Shown here piece by piece: positions 45,881 through 55,016 of a DNA stretch of 64,000 bases. How positions within the stretch are numbered: position 1 is the first letter of the stretch; every line of letters begins with the position of its first letter. The notes beneath the pieces were generated by a model. It saw only the letters and a program-made list of their open reading frames with translations, did no database searches and was not told the DNA's origin. The position numbers and the translations under genes are program-made. The stretch is taken from positions 56,181 to 120,180 of the forward strand of contig RDOG01000007.1 in NCBI GenBank assembly GCA_011365055.1. The letters run 5' to 3'. Source of the stretch: Promethearchaeota archaeon. GTDB lineage: Archaea > Asgardarchaeota > Lokiarchaeia > Helarchaeales > RDOG01.

Positions 45881-46776
45881 TTTTGAAATATCATTTCAGC
45901 AAACTTTTCGGGTTCAAAAGGCATGAGATCATCATAAGATTGTCCATTCCCTAAAAATAGAATTGGTTTTTTTGTAATATGTGCAACAGAAAGAGTTGCG
46001 CCACCCTTGATATCCGCATCAGCCATGTTCAAAATAGATGCATCAATTCCAACTTCTTTATTAAAAATATCTGCTTGCATGTGCGCATCATTACCTACCA
46101 ACAATGAGGCAACAAAAATTTTTAAATGGGGTTCAGATACTCTTATAATTTTTTTCATTTCATTCATTAAATTCTTATTGGTCTCCATACGACCCGCCGT
46201 ATCAATTAATACAACATTAATATTTTTAGATTCAGCATGATTGATTGCATCATATGCTACAGAAGCAGAATCGGAACCATATTCGTGCTTAATACATTTT
46301 ACTTTTAAGTTTTCCGCGTGTTTCGATAATTGCTCTATACTTCCTGCTCTAAAAGTATCACCAGCCGCTAAAACTACCGTTAAATTATTTTTTTGAAAAA
46401 AATTTGTTAATTTTGCTATCGTAGTGGTCTTGCCTGTCCCATTTACACCTAACATTAGTAAAATAGCAGGACCTCCCTGAGCATTTTTTTCTTTTACAAA
46501 TTCTAAAAGATCAATTGTTTTTGCTTGAGAAAGAACTTTTATTAAGATATTTTTCATTGTTTCAATTGTTAGTGTTTTTATTCTTGTTAATCGCCCGACT
46601 TCTTTACCAATAAGTTCTTCTTTTTTTAATATATTACATATTTCTTCAGCTGTCTTGTAGGCAACATCATTACGGACTAATTCAATTTTAAATTCATCTA
46701 AAATTGAATCAATATTTTTATCCGTGATAGTTTTTGTTGATATCTTTTTAAAAGCAGATTTTAACTTCTCAAACAC
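45877..46776 (-). CDS. ftsY: Signal recognition particle receptor FtsY
   Basis: A 299-residue SRP GTPase consisting of an N-domain (about 1-95) and G-domain with almost no acidic N-terminal extension. G1 is GVNGTGKTTTIAKL, then GDTFRAGSIEQL and DTAGRMETNKNLMNEM. It docks the ribosome-SRP complex at the membrane translocon. The usual G4 motif TKxD, which reads guanine, is NMAD here (residues 250-253), while the following A-D-x-KGG and closing GNGQSYDDL are normal. It is last in the LX-prefoldin-ftsY operon; 27 bases separate it from pfdA. Confidence 0.93.
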   Translation of the reverse strand: MFEKLKSAFKKISTKTITDKNIDSILDEFKIELVRNDVAYKTAEEICNILKKEELIGKEVGRLTRIKTLTIETMKNILIKVLSQAKTIDLLEFVKEKNAQGGPAILLMLGVNGTGKTTTIAKLTNFFQKNNLTVVLAAGDTFRAGSIEQLSKHAENLKVKCIKHEYGSDSASVAYDAINHAESKNINVVLIDTAGRMETNKNLMNEMKKIIRVSEPHLKIFVASLLVGNDAHMQADIFNKEVGIDASILNMADADIKGGATLSVAHITKKPILFLGNGQSYDDLMPFEPEKFAEMIFQN

Positions 46777-46803
46777 GAATTATCACGTTTTATTAAAATA
46801 AAG

Positions 46804-47268
46804 TTAGTGATCGTGTGAGTGCATCCCTTGAGATTGAGCCATTTCTTGCTGAAATTGCGCATATCGACGCTCAAATTCGGGTCTAATCATGTTGATTTGC
46901 TGTATTAATTTTTCTAAATTTTGTTGGATCATGTTTTGAGCATTTCTCACTTCTTCAACTCGTTCGTTAAGGGTTTCTTTTGCTCCCTCAATTGTTTTTT
47001 CAACAAATATATCTGAGCCAAATCCCATACCAACACCAACGATAACTTTACTTGGATCTTGCATTTTTGCTTTTACGTAGACTGCGCTACCTATTTTAAT
47101 TAAAACTTCTTGATCAGTCTTAGCTTCCTTTATGTTAGTTAAAGTCATTAAACTTGCTTCAAAATTATCTATCGTTGCTTGAAGTAATTGAATATTTTGT
47201 TGTAAAGCTTCAGCGTTCTCTTCCATATATCTTAATCTTAAAGCCATTTGATTTAATTCTTCAGCCAT
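46804..47268 (-). CDS. pfdA: Prefoldin alpha subunit
   Basis: A 154-residue protein with two long coiled-coil arms (about 3-45 and 95-145) and a central beta-hairpin region (EVLIKIGSAVYVKAKM, VIVGVGMGFGSDIFVEKT). Two alpha subunits combine with four beta subunits into the jellyfish-shaped chaperone that holds unfolded proteins. The C-terminus ends in a His-rich HSHDH. It starts one base after the ribosomal protein stop, typical of the archaeal LX-pfdA-ftsY operon. Confidence 0.93.
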   Translation of the reverse strand: MAEELNQMALRLRYMEENAEALQQNIQLLQATIDNFEASLMTLTNIKEAKTDQEVLIKIGSAVYVKAKMQDPSKVIVGVGMGFGSDIFVEKTIEGAKETLNERVEEVRNAQNMIQQNLEKLIQQINMIRPEFERRYAQFQQEMAQSQGMHSHDH

Positions 47269-47511
47269 TTAAGAAACCTCAATTTTTTTAATTTCAATAT
47301 ATTTCCTCTTAATGCGATGTTGACTACCGATGAGTTTATATACTTTGTCAATAGCTCGAATTTCCTTTGCAGCTTTTGTCTCTTTGATGAAATCTTGGTA
47401 ACCATCTGAATATTTGAACGTTCCGTATATTTTAAAAGTTTTCATTTCAGAATTTTTTTTCTCGGATTTAGTTTTTGTCTCCTCTTTTTTCTTTTCCTTT
47501 GCCTTAGGCAT
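47269..47511 (-). CDS. rpl18a: Large-subunit ribosomal protein LX (eL20/L18a)
   Basis: An 80-residue protein. The last 57 residues are the LX domain (KTFKIYGTFKY, FIKETKAAKEIRAIDKVYKLIGSQHRIKRKYIEIKKI). The first 23 residues are an added Lys/Glu-rich tail (MPKAKEKKKEETKTKSEKK) not usual for the family. It belongs to the 50S subunit and is first in an operon with prefoldin alpha and ftsY, an order conserved in archaea. Confidence 0.92.
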   Translation of the reverse strand: MPKAKEKKKEETKTKSEKKNSEMKTFKIYGTFKYSDGYQDFIKETKAAKEIRAIDKVYKLIGSQHRIKRKYIEIKKIEVS

Positions 47512-47953
47512 TTCTTCATCACTCTTTTTTATTATAATCTGGTTTCACGCTAATTAAAAAGGTTTAGTCTAATAATATATTAAATGCATTTAACTTTTTT
47601 CTTTTTTTGATTTTATTTTAAGACTTTTGTATCTTTAGCTAATAAAACGAAATAATATTATTTTTTCCAATTTTATCCTTATTATTCTTTAAATTGTTTG
47701 TATTTGAGTAAACTACTTTTCTAGAAATGTCTATGTCTAAATTAAAAGCTTCCATTGCTATCTTTGGGTTTTTTTATGTTTTTTTTTGAAAAATTTAGAA
47801 TAAAATTTGTTTTTCTTAGGAATTCCTCTTTTTTTTAAAAAAATAAAGGATCTCGATAATATTACGCTAGTCCTTAAAATAATTATTGAATATTAATAAA
47901 GATACCATGTAACTTGAAGATAATGGAAATAATATAAAAAATAAAATATATTT
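47512..47953. other. Intergenic region with a gene relic, 442 bases
   Basis: It includes the promoter region of the ribosomal operon (next to 47511) and, on the minus strand, the decayed copy described at 47615-47815. The rest is AT-rich with several T runs; no other feature was seen. Confidence 0.5.
47615..47815 (-). pseudogene. Relic of a tandem copy of the 47954-49174 gene (C-terminus)
   Basis: Read on the minus strand from 47767, the translation is PKIAMEAFNLDIDISRKVVY, then NNL, a few altered residues and NNIISF. This lines up with PKLSLETFNLDFETARKGVY, NNL and KNIISL at the end of the neighbouring intact protein. After a one-base frameshift, LAKDTKV matches LAKDTKN of its last residues. 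Upstream, KFYSKFFKKKHKK resembles EFDFTFLKKEYAK. The copy has in-frame stops and no upstream part, so it is the leftover of a duplicated gene. Confidence 0.75.
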
Positions 47954-49174
47954 TTATTTTTTTACGTTTTTCGTATCTTTGGCCAGTCCCAACGAGATTA
48001 TGTTTTTCTCTGAAATTTCTTCCTTGTCAGTCGTTAAGTTATTAATATCAGTATAAACACCTTTCCTTGCTGTCTCAAAATCTAAATTAAAGGTTTCCAA
48101 GGAGAGTTTTGGATATTTTGCATATTCTTTCTTTAAAAAAGTGAAATCAAATTCTTCATTTTCATATATTTCTTTTTTCTTAAATATTGGAGGTTCATAA
48201 TGCCCTTCTGCTGCAGGGTAGAGAGTCCCAGAATATTTATCCTCAGGTTTACACTCCGCACCCCAAGCTCTATAAAAGGTTAATTTCATCATTTCTGGTA
48301 GTTCTTTCATTGACCAATCATACCAATATTCTTCCATTCCTGCCATGTATAAATTATTTCCAGATGTCAATCCACCAAACCTATTACCAAATGAGGGTCT
48401 ATCCATAAACATGAATGAATTTAAAATAGGAGGTTGGGGGAAAAATCCCACCCATTCCATTGGTAATTTATAAACTCTCTTAGCATTGAAATAATCTTGT
48501 AAAGAAACTATAGCTTCAAAATTTGAAACTATATAAATCGAATTGACTGCAGCACCCATCCAAGCAATTGCAATTATATAATCCGATGTAGACCATTCTG
48601 GTGTTCGCTCATTCCTAATATCTTTTAAGATATCAATTATTGCCTTAGAAATCTTTGGCAAGTTATTTTTCATTTTCTTTGGGAACTCTCTTAATTTATA
48701 TCCATATTTCATATGCCTGCGATCCAATATTTCATCAGTAGGATCAATATTAAACCAATCAACCGGAATGCCATCTTCTTGATGGGTATTCAAAGCAAAG
48801 AACATTTCTTGTACCTGGTCATCTAAAAGAATAAATGTAGCATCTACAGATTCTCCCAACATTAATTTTTGGAATCCTTGTTGTAGATCACTCCTAATAC
48901 AAAAAATAGGTGGAAATAACGAATAAGTAAACATGTTTTGACTATCTTTTTCAGATATTGTTCCATTCATTACTAATTTTGATGTTTCAATAGAATTATC
49001 TAATCTTGCCATGAAAAAATCATTCAATGCTCCAGGTCTTGACAATGCATTAATTCCAACGTCCCAATAATCAGTACCTAACTCTTCAAACACATGCCAA
49101 GTATGTCTTCCAAGCGGGTAATATTCTTTCATTACAAATCTTTCAGGAATATCTCCATAGTGAAATTTGCCCAT
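47954..49174 (-). CDS. Unknown protein, 406 aa
   Basis: Not recognised. It is a soluble, aromatic-rich protein (many Trp, Tyr and Phe) with segments such as YYPLGRHTWHVFEELGTDYWD, PVDWFNIDPTDEILDRRHMKYG, a hydrophobic helix YIIAIAWMGAAVNSIYIVSNFEAIVSL, and WVGFFPQPPILNSFMFMDRPSFG. The charged tail after 365 looks disordered. It starts at ATG 49174. A fragment of a second copy lies just downstream (47615-47815), which shows a past tandem duplication. Confidence 0.65.
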   Translation of the reverse strand: MGKFHYGDIPERFVMKEYYPLGRHTWHVFEELGTDYWDVGINALSRPGALNDFFMARLDNSIETSKLVMNGTISEKDSQNMFTYSLFPPIFCIRSDLQQGFQKLMLGESVDATFILLDDQVQEMFFALNTHQEDGIPVDWFNIDPTDEILDRRHMKYGYKLREFPKKMKNNLPKISKAIIDILKDIRNERTPEWSTSDYIIAIAWMGAAVNSIYIVSNFEAIVSLQDYFNAKRVYKLPMEWVGFFPQPPILNSFMFMDRPSFGNRFGGLTSGNNLYMAGMEEYWYDWSMKELPEMMKLTFYRAWGAECKPEDKYSGTLYPAAEGHYEPPIFKKKEIYENEEFDFTFLKKEYAKYPKLSLETFNLDFETARKGVYTDINNLTTDKEEISEKNIISLGLAKDTKNVKK

Positions 49175-49814
49175 TAAAATCGCCCAATTAATTAATTCAT
49201 TTTAAAATTTCGAATCCTTAAAATCTAATTCACAAAGGATGATATATAATGATTATGAAAATTATCGATCTTTTGACAATTATCAAAAAAACATAACAGT
49301 GAAATAAAAATAAATTAAGCAAAATAAAAATACTAAGTGTTGGATTTTGAGTTTTATATGTCCCTTTTACCATAAGAAACTCCATAATTTTAGTTATTAT
49401 TCTATATCTTCTTTAATTTGAACAAATTTGTCAATAAAGTAATCTTATTAAAAGATAGTTTAAAGATAATTGAAATATAGTTCGATAAAATTTTTTTAAA
49501 AGATTAAGAGAATTTCCAAATTCCCTTGACCGACGAAAATATTTCAAGTTTTATCGGCATTTGATTAATTTCAAGTGAATGTACAGGAGATTTACGTTTT
49601 TCCAAATTCTAAAGCAAAATGAATGGAACTCTTTAATAAATATAAAAACGGCTTAAAATGAATCAATAAGAGGATAAAGGGAAAGTTTTTCATGCTCTCA
49701 GTGTATGCTAAAATAATGTCGAATAACCTCAAAAATTACTTGAATTCTCGAAAAATCAAAGGAATTGAAAAATTCTCAAGATTAAAAATAAATTAAAAAA
49801 AAAATTGTAGGTTA
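49175..49814. other. Non-coding region, 640 bases, with repeat copy 1
   Basis: No convincing gene was found. The region holds one copy of a 51-base dispersed repeat (49257-49307), including the palindrome TTTTGACAATTATCAAAA at 49271-49288. It also contains short interrupted frames (for example near 49510-49600) that might be a degraded gene but could not be identified. Confidence 0.45.
49257..49307. repeat. Dispersed 51-base repeat, copy 1
   Basis: It aligns without gaps to 51092-51142 with 41 of 51 bases identical. Shared cores are TATCGAT, TTTTGA and ATAACAGTGAAATAA. Both copies lie upstream of minus-strand genes, here 83 bases before the unknown gene's start. Confidence 0.55.
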
Positions 49815-50495
49815 TTATTCCTTTCTGGGCAGAAGTAAGGCAATAATGACAATTATCATGGACACTAAAGCAAAACTTCTCCAAACAAATAATAATTCAG
49901 GAAATGTTCCTGGCATATCAAAAGCTAATTCCATTATAGCACAAATAAAGGCTATTAGTAAAAGTCTATGTTTCCATTTATTAGGTTCGTCTATTTTTTC
50001 CATTTTAATGAATAGATATAATATGGGTAATATCAACGGAAAGTAAGCAATAGTAAGAGGAACATTAAAAACATAAGTTATTTCATTGAATTCTGCGACG
50101 GTGAATTGTATTGGGGCTACCCAATAAAAAATTACAATAAATGTAGATTCAATAATTACAAATATGGTAAAAAAAAGCGCCTTTTTATCGCTATGAATAG
50201 TTCCATAAAGCACACTACTAGCAAAAAAAGTCATATTCATTAAAATTATTACTGTAAATGAATCTGCAAGACGAAGCATAAATATGGCTAATGGGGATTG
50301 ATAAGGAGCATATTTACCTATAAGTCCTAGCAAAACGACAAGTAAAGTAAATACATAAATTAATAGGAAAAATATACTCGAGTTACGGCTTTCAGTATTA
50401 TAACTTTTTACTACCCTTTGAATACATATAGAAATTAAGACTATAACGACAATTCCTAAGATATACAATTGAATTTGTATTAGATCAATAGACAT
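49815..50495 (-). CDS. Seven-helix membrane protein
   Basis: A 226-residue protein with seven predicted membrane helices, short loops, an outside N-terminus and a short basic C-terminus (LLPRKE). The layout resembles the membrane-sensor modules at the N-termini of histidine kinases and GGDEF proteins, but no output domain is attached. The function is unknown. It follows the longin-like gene (50516-50935) on the same strand, 20 bases downstream of its stop, so the two may form one unit. Confidence 0.7.
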   Translation of the reverse strand: MSIDLIQIQLYILGIVVIVLISICIQRVVKSYNTESRNSSIFFLLIYVFTLLVVLLGLIGKYAPYQSPLAIFMLRLADSFTVIILMNMTFFASSVLYGTIHSDKKALFFTIFVIIESTFIVIFYWVAPIQFTVAEFNEITYVFNVPLTIAYFPLILPILYLFIKMEKIDEPNKWKHRLLLIAFICAIMELAFDMPGTFPELLFVWRSFALVSMIIVIIALLLPRKE

Positions 50496-50515
50496 GTAAA
50501 AACCTCACTAAAAAT

Positions 50516-50935
50516 TTATAAGAATCCACTTCTTTGTTTTTGAGCCTTAACAGCAGGACTATCTTCATTATTAATATTAATATATTTGTCAAGTTCTTTA
50601 AAAGCTTCTGTATTATTATCCCATGACTTTATTAATTCTCCGTATTCTTCAAAAAATATTTCACGAATTTCTTCTAAGTATCTGAAAATTTTTTTATCTT
50701 TTCCTTTTTTTGACCTTCCAATGAAAAACCATTCTCTCTTCTCACAAGGCATGATATAGATCTTAGAACCTTCCATTTCCAATTTTTTTATCTCATCGTT
50801 TCCTAATTCATTAATAAATATGAGGATTGCTGATATAAATCCTCCAAATAGCGTCTCATCTATAATTTCCGTTGCTGCTTGGTGATACACGGAGATTCCA
50901 TTTGAAACTATCCAAAATTCCTCGAGAACAGTCAT
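50516..50935 (-). CDS. Stand-alone longin-like domain protein
   Basis: A 139-residue protein. LEEFWIVSNGISVYHQ forms the opening strands, LFGGFISAILIFINELG the first helix, IYIMPCEKREWFFIGRSK the next strands and FRYLEEIREIFFEEYGELIKSW the long helix. This is the longin/roadblock order seen in Asgard GTPase-associated proteins. A 25-residue polar tail follows. It is upstream of the seven-helix membrane protein gene in a likely operon, and may link that protein to a GTPase. Confidence 0.7.
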   Translation of the reverse strand: MTVLEEFWIVSNGISVYHQAATEIIDETLFGGFISAILIFINELGNDEIKKLEMEGSKIYIMPCEKREWFFIGRSKKGKDKKIFRYLEEIREIFFEEYGELIKSWDNNTEAFKELDKYININNEDSPAVKAQKQRSGFL

Positions 50936-51091
50936 TATTTTAACCTAAGAGTTAAAATTCTTTAAAGTAATAAGGTATCGTGAAATATTAACTTTATTTT
51001 TGTTTATTATTTAATTAATATATTAATAAATTTATATTGAGGATTCTTAACTTTCAATTTTAGTATTTTTTAGTTAAAATAAAATCGTTTT

Positions 51092-51142
51092 GAAATATAT
51101 CGATATTTTGATAATTTTGAAGGCAATATAACAGTGAAATAA
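51092..51142. repeat. Dispersed 51-base repeat, copy 2
   Basis: It is 41/51 identical to copy 1 at 49257-49307. It sits 157 bases upstream of the longin-like gene start, in the gap before the small zinc-binding gene. The palindrome of copy 1 is not preserved here. Confidence 0.55.
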
Positions 51143-51177
51143 TGATGAAAAGTAAAAAGAAATTAAATAATTTGATC

Positions 51178-51423
51178 TTAAGTTTTAAAAATATCTCTTA
51201 ACTTTCTAAAAGCATCATTTATAGTTAAGTGTTCTACCTCTTTTGCCTTTTGAATATGCTTAGGGCAAAACCATTCAGCATAAGGGGGGTGTCCCACTCC
51301 CCCTGTCTCATTCATTCTTTTCTCCCAGTCAATGTCTTTTTGACGCTTTTTAAAGTAGATTAATCCGCCTATATTGAGATCAAAATCCTCATCACCACAT
51401 ATGGCGCATTTTGGAGGTCTCAT
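51178..51423 (-). CDS. Small zinc-finger-like protein
   Basis: An 81-residue protein with CAICG at the N-terminus and WFCPKH later, giving C-x2-C and C-x2-H ligands that could bind one zinc. The remainder is helical with a GGVGHPPYAEWF loop. Similar short archaeal proteins have no known role. It starts at ATG 51423 and is divergent from the acyl-CoA synthetase gene. Confidence 0.7.
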   Translation of the reverse strand: MRPPKCAICGDEDFDLNIGGLIYFKKRQKDIDWEKRMNETGGVGHPPYAEWFCPKHIQKAKEVEHLTINDAFRKLRDIFKT

Positions 51424-51521
51424 ACGATTAAATACTTCTTTTTTAGTAATAAATCTTTATGTAGCAAAAATTTTTGTAGTGAATCTTGCTAGACCATGTA
51501 GCATTAAGTAAGAGGATTATA

Positions 51522-52985
51522 ATGAATAAATTAAATCTTGATATGTTTTATAATCCAAAATCAATTGCAATTTACGGTGCAAGTAATAATCCGCAACGTT
51601 TTGGGTCATTGATATTAGCTAATATATTATCGGGGGGATTTAAAGGTAAGGTATACCCTATCCACCCAAAGGAAAAGATAATATTTGGAATTCAAGGATA
51701 CTTGTCTATCGGAGACGTACCTGAAACAGTGGATTTAGTTCTAATGGTTTTACCAACAAAATTAGTCTTAGAAAAATTAGAAGAATGTGGAAAAGCAGGA
51801 GTTAAAGGAATTATTATAGTCACAGCAGGATTTAAGGAAGTTGGAAATGAAAGACCCGAAGAAGAAATGAGAAAATTATCAAAAAAATATGAAATTAAGA
51901 TAATTGGACCAAATTGTATTGGAGAAGTTGCCACTAACAGTCATGTAAACATGACTCCAATGATGGTCAATCCAATTCCTGGCAATGTATCACTTATTTC
52001 TCAATCCGGAAGTTATGCTGCACACGTGTTACTTCCCATTATTCAAAAAATTGGATTAGGAATTTCAAAAATCATTAGCGTAGGAAACGAAGCATGCATG
52101 GACATGGTGGATTTTTTGGAATATTTAGGAGAAGATGATGAAACTAAAGCAATTGGTCTATATATCGAAGGAATCAAGCGAGGGAAGAAATTCATTGAAG
52201 TAGCTCGTAAAGTTTCACTGAAAAAACCTATAGTAGCAATAAAAATTGGACAAACCAAGGCAGGCGTTCGTTCAGCAATGTCGCATACTGGATCCATTGC
52301 GAATAATGAAGATGTCATCGAAGCCGTATTTAAACAAACAGGGATCATTCACGTTGATACGAGCATTCAAATGCTTAATGCTTTAAAATGCTTTTCAGAT
52401 TTATCACTGCCCCCTGGAAAGAATTTCGTAATTCAAACAGTTGGAGGCGGTCCAGGTACAAAATTAGCAGATTTATTAGAAGCAAATGGAGTAAACATTC
52501 CGTTGCTTTCTGAACCTTTGCAAAAAGAATTATCTTATTTATTACCCCCTACAGCAAGCTCTAAAAATCCTGTAGATCTAACATTTGACCCTATTTGGGA
52601 TAATTTTTATTTTAAAATCCCCAAATTATTGCTTTCATCCTCCGAATGTGATGGATTGATAATTTACGGATTTTGGGGAACACAAATGATAGACAATTTT
52701 TTTGAAAGGTTGCCGATGAATGACCAAGTAGAAACCTCAAAAGCACAAATGCTTGATTTTTACTTGAACATGGTTAATTCTTACATAAAAAAAATGCTTC
52801 GTCTATCAAAAAAATATAATAAACCCATAATTGGATCCTCCGTATTTTTTCGAGACGAAGAACCATTCATAAAATATTGTCAAGATAGCGGATTGCCGAT
52901 TTTTCTTTTAGAAGAAGCCGCAGATGCAGTTATCTCTTTGGTTAAGTATTCTGAATGGAAAAGAAAACAAAATAATTTGAAATAA
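51522..52985 (+). CDS. ADP-forming acyl-CoA synthetase, alpha-type subunit
   Basis: About 487 residues. The CoA-binding domain begins FYNPKSIAIYGASNNPQRFG and contains IIGPNCIGE. The succinyl-CoA-synthetase-like domains follow, with SLISQSGSY, the phospho-histidine motif AMSHTGSIA and VGGGPGTKLADLLE. The enzyme makes ATP from acyl-CoA, as in acetate or branched-acid formation in archaea. The ATP-grasp (beta) part is not fused and not adjacent. ATG 51522, preceded by AGAGGA, is preferred over TTG 51486. Confidence 0.88.
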   Translation: MNKLNLDMFYNPKSIAIYGASNNPQRFGSLILANILSGGFKGKVYPIHPKEKIIFGIQGYLSIGDVPETVDLVLMVLPTKLVLEKLEECGKAGVKGIIIVTAGFKEVGNERPEEEMRKLSKKYEIKIIGPNCIGEVATNSHVNMTPMMVNPIPGNVSLISQSGSYAAHVLLPIIQKIGLGISKIISVGNEACMDMVDFLEYLGEDDETKAIGLYIEGIKRGKKFIEVARKVSLKKPIVAIKIGQTKAGVRSAMSHTGSIANNEDVIEAVFKQTGIIHVDTSIQMLNALKCFSDLSLPPGKNFVIQTVGGGPGTKLADLLEANGVNIPLLSEPLQKELSYLLPPTASSKNPVDLTFDPIWDNFYFKIPKLLLSSSECDGLIIYGFWGTQMIDNFFERLPMNDQVETSKAQMLDFYLNMVNSYIKKMLRLSKKYNKPIIGSSVFFRDEEPFIKYCQDSGLPIFLLEEAADAVISLVKYSEWKRKQNNLK

Positions 52986-53107
52986 AAAATCATTATTTAA
53001 TTAAAAGAACATTTAATCAAACAAAAAAAACTTGAACCAAATTTTTCCTAAAACATGCATATGTTTTAATTTTATCGTGTATTAATTTCTTAAAAAAGGT
53101 GTGAGTT

Positions 53108-54058
53108 ATGCAAGCAACACTTGATCCTGTAATGATTTATCTTTTACTTCTTTTAATTATTTCTTGTATTATTGTCGGCTTTTATTTTTATACTGGAAGA
53201 AATTTAAAATCTCTTGAATATAAAATAATTCTATTAGTTACCGCAACATTAGGTGTCGTTTTATTATTAGTGATAACAGGATTAGTAACCTTCAAAGGAG
53301 ATGTAATTTTTATGATGATATTTCTACCAGTAGCTATAGTTGCTATTCTTGTTCAACATTACTTTTTAGTCAAAATAATTAAGAATAATCGTTTAAAATT
53401 AAATACAATATTAAAAACGAGTAGTGATGCTAGTGTCAATGTATCAAACATGGCAACAGAGTTAGCAGCAAGTGCAAGTGAAGTGAATGCATCCGCTGAA
53501 GAAATTGCTTCAACAACCCAAGAAGTATCAACTGGAGCACGACATCAAGTTGAAGAATTAACAGAAATAAATAAAATATCAAAACAAATAAGTAATTTAG
53601 CTTTAACCATCAAAAATTCCAGTGTTGATATTAATAATATAATGAATCTTATTATAAATATTGCAGAACAAACCAATTTACTAGCTTTAAATGCCAGCAT
53701 TGAAGCTGGTCGAGCGGGTGAACATGGACGAGGGTTTGCTGTGGTTGCTGATGAAGTACGTAAATTAGCTGAGCAATCCAAGAGTACTGTTTCAACTTCA
53801 AGTGAAAAAATTTCAGAAATTCTTAAGACGATTGAACAAACTGTAAAATCTGTAGAAGAGGCTACATCAAGAATAGAAAGTACTCTGGCCACTAGTGAAG
53901 AAACTTCAGCTGCAATGGAAGAAATAAATTCATCTGCAGAAGAACAAACTGCTTCCATGGAAGAAATTACTTCAACTTCGACTAGGTTAGGTGAATTAGC
54001 TGAAAATTTAAAACAAATTTTAAAAGAAGAGATTACTAAAGCAAAAAAAACCGTCTAA
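53108..54058 (+). CDS. Methyl-accepting chemotaxis-type protein with membrane anchor
   Basis: A 316-residue protein. Three hydrophobic helices occupy about 5-100 and the rest is the chemoreceptor signalling coiled coil. The hairpin tip is [37 protein letters not shown], nearly identical to the universal MCP sequence. There is no extracytoplasmic sensor domain and no clear HAMP. Glu/Gln-rich stretches ([13 protein letters not shown]) could be methylated. No CheA, CheW or flagellar genes are in the window. A G-rich ribosome site (AAAGGTG) precedes ATG 53108. Confidence 0.88.
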   Translation: MQATLDPVMIYLLLLLIISCIIVGFYFYTGRNLKSLEYKIILLVTATLGVVLLLVITGLVTFKGDVIFMMIFLPVAIVAILVQHYFLVKIIKNNRLKLNTILKTSSDASVNVSNMATELAASASEVNASAEEIASTTQEVSTGARHQVEELTEINKISKQISNLALTIKNSSVDINNIMNLIINIAEQTNLLALNASIEAGRAGEHGRGFAVVADEVRKLAEQSKSTVSTSSEKISEILKTIEQTVKSVEEATSRIESTLATSEETSAAMEEINSSAEEQTASMEEITSTSTRLGELAENLKQILKEEITKAKKTV

Positions 54059-54200
54059 CATTCGATTTCTGAAATAAAATGGTAAGAAAATTCTAAAATT
54101 CGCTATCTTTTTTTAACAACAAGAATATGAAATAAAATTAGATTTATAGAATCACTTTTTTTTATATTTATTTCCAAAAAACTCATAAAATCCAAAAGTT

Positions 54201-55016
54201 TTAGGATTTTGAAACAAATTCATGTATTAAAAGAATAAAATTACTTCCTTTTGAATGATCCCCTGAAATTTTATCTTCAACCCAAATATAACCGTCACAA
54301 CTTTCTACTATCCTTTTCGCAAGTGCTAAACCTATGCCCATTCCTTTTACTCCTTGATTTATTCTATGACCTTTAAGAAAGATACTTTTTTTCTGATTGT
54401 CAGGAATACCAATTCCATTATCGATAAATTCAATTTTTATATAGTTATTTTCTTCTCCATTTACTCTTGAGATATTAATAATTATTTCAATCCTTACGTT
54501 CTCATTATATTTTATCCCGTTGTTTAAGATATTTTCAAAAGCATCAATTAAAAAATGATTTGATTTCAATAAAATAATATCTTCTGGAGATTTGATTTCA
54601 ATATTAACCTCCTTTTCTTTAAAAACTTCACGAGTAAATTTAACTGCATTTTCTAGCGTTTTTAATAGATCGATTGGTTCTTCAACTGTTCCAACTTCAT
54701 TCTCTATTAGAAAAAGTTTTTGAATATCCGAAATTAAATTTTGACTCTTTTTCACTCCTTCTTGAACCACATGAATAATATCGTTTATTGTCTTCAATTT
54801 ATCAATAGCATTCAATTCATCTGAATATTTACCAATAACTAATGTCATTACGCTAAATATATTATTAAGATCGTGAATGACTAAGTCTTTTGCAAAGGTT
54901 GCCCATTCATAAGCTTCACGATATTTTTTTTCGGATTCTGTTAGTTCTGCAATTTTTTTTTCTAATGAATCTGATTCGATTTCAAATTTAGGTAATTCTT
55001 TTTTTAGTCGGTTCAT
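54201..55016 (-). CDS. Soluble histidine kinase
   Basis: A 271-residue protein. A short coiled coil (about 5-40) leads into a H-box VIHDLNN with H48, then HATPase_c with N-box NILNNGIKYNE, G1 DNGIGIP and G2 KGMGIGLALAKR. It lacks membrane helices and sensor domains, so its input must come from a partner. It lies 140 bases after the chemoreceptor-type gene, in the opposite direction; no response regulator is nearby. Confidence 0.85.
   Translation of the reverse strand: MNRLKKELPKFEIESDSLEKKIAELTESEKKYREAYEWATFAKDLVIHDLNNIFSVMTLVIGKYSDELNAIDKLKTINDIIHVVQEGVKKSQNLISDIQKLFLIENEVGTVEEPIDLLKTLENAVKFTREVFKEKEVNIEIKSPEDIILLKSNHFLIDAFENILNNGIKYNENVRIEIIINISRVNGEENNYIKIEFIDNGIGIPDNQKKSIFLKGHRINQGVKGMGIGLALAKRIVESCDGYIWVEDKISGDHSKGSNFILLIHEFVSKS

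Noticed and set aside
49271..49288. Palindrome TTTTGACAATTATCAAAA as an operator
   Set aside because: Not preserved in the second copy of the repeat, so it may be chance in AT-rich DNA.
53545..53958. Minus-strand open frame of 137 codons under the chemoreceptor gene
   Set aside because: Antisense to the near-universal MCP tip sequence; low-complexity Ser/Val-rich translation.
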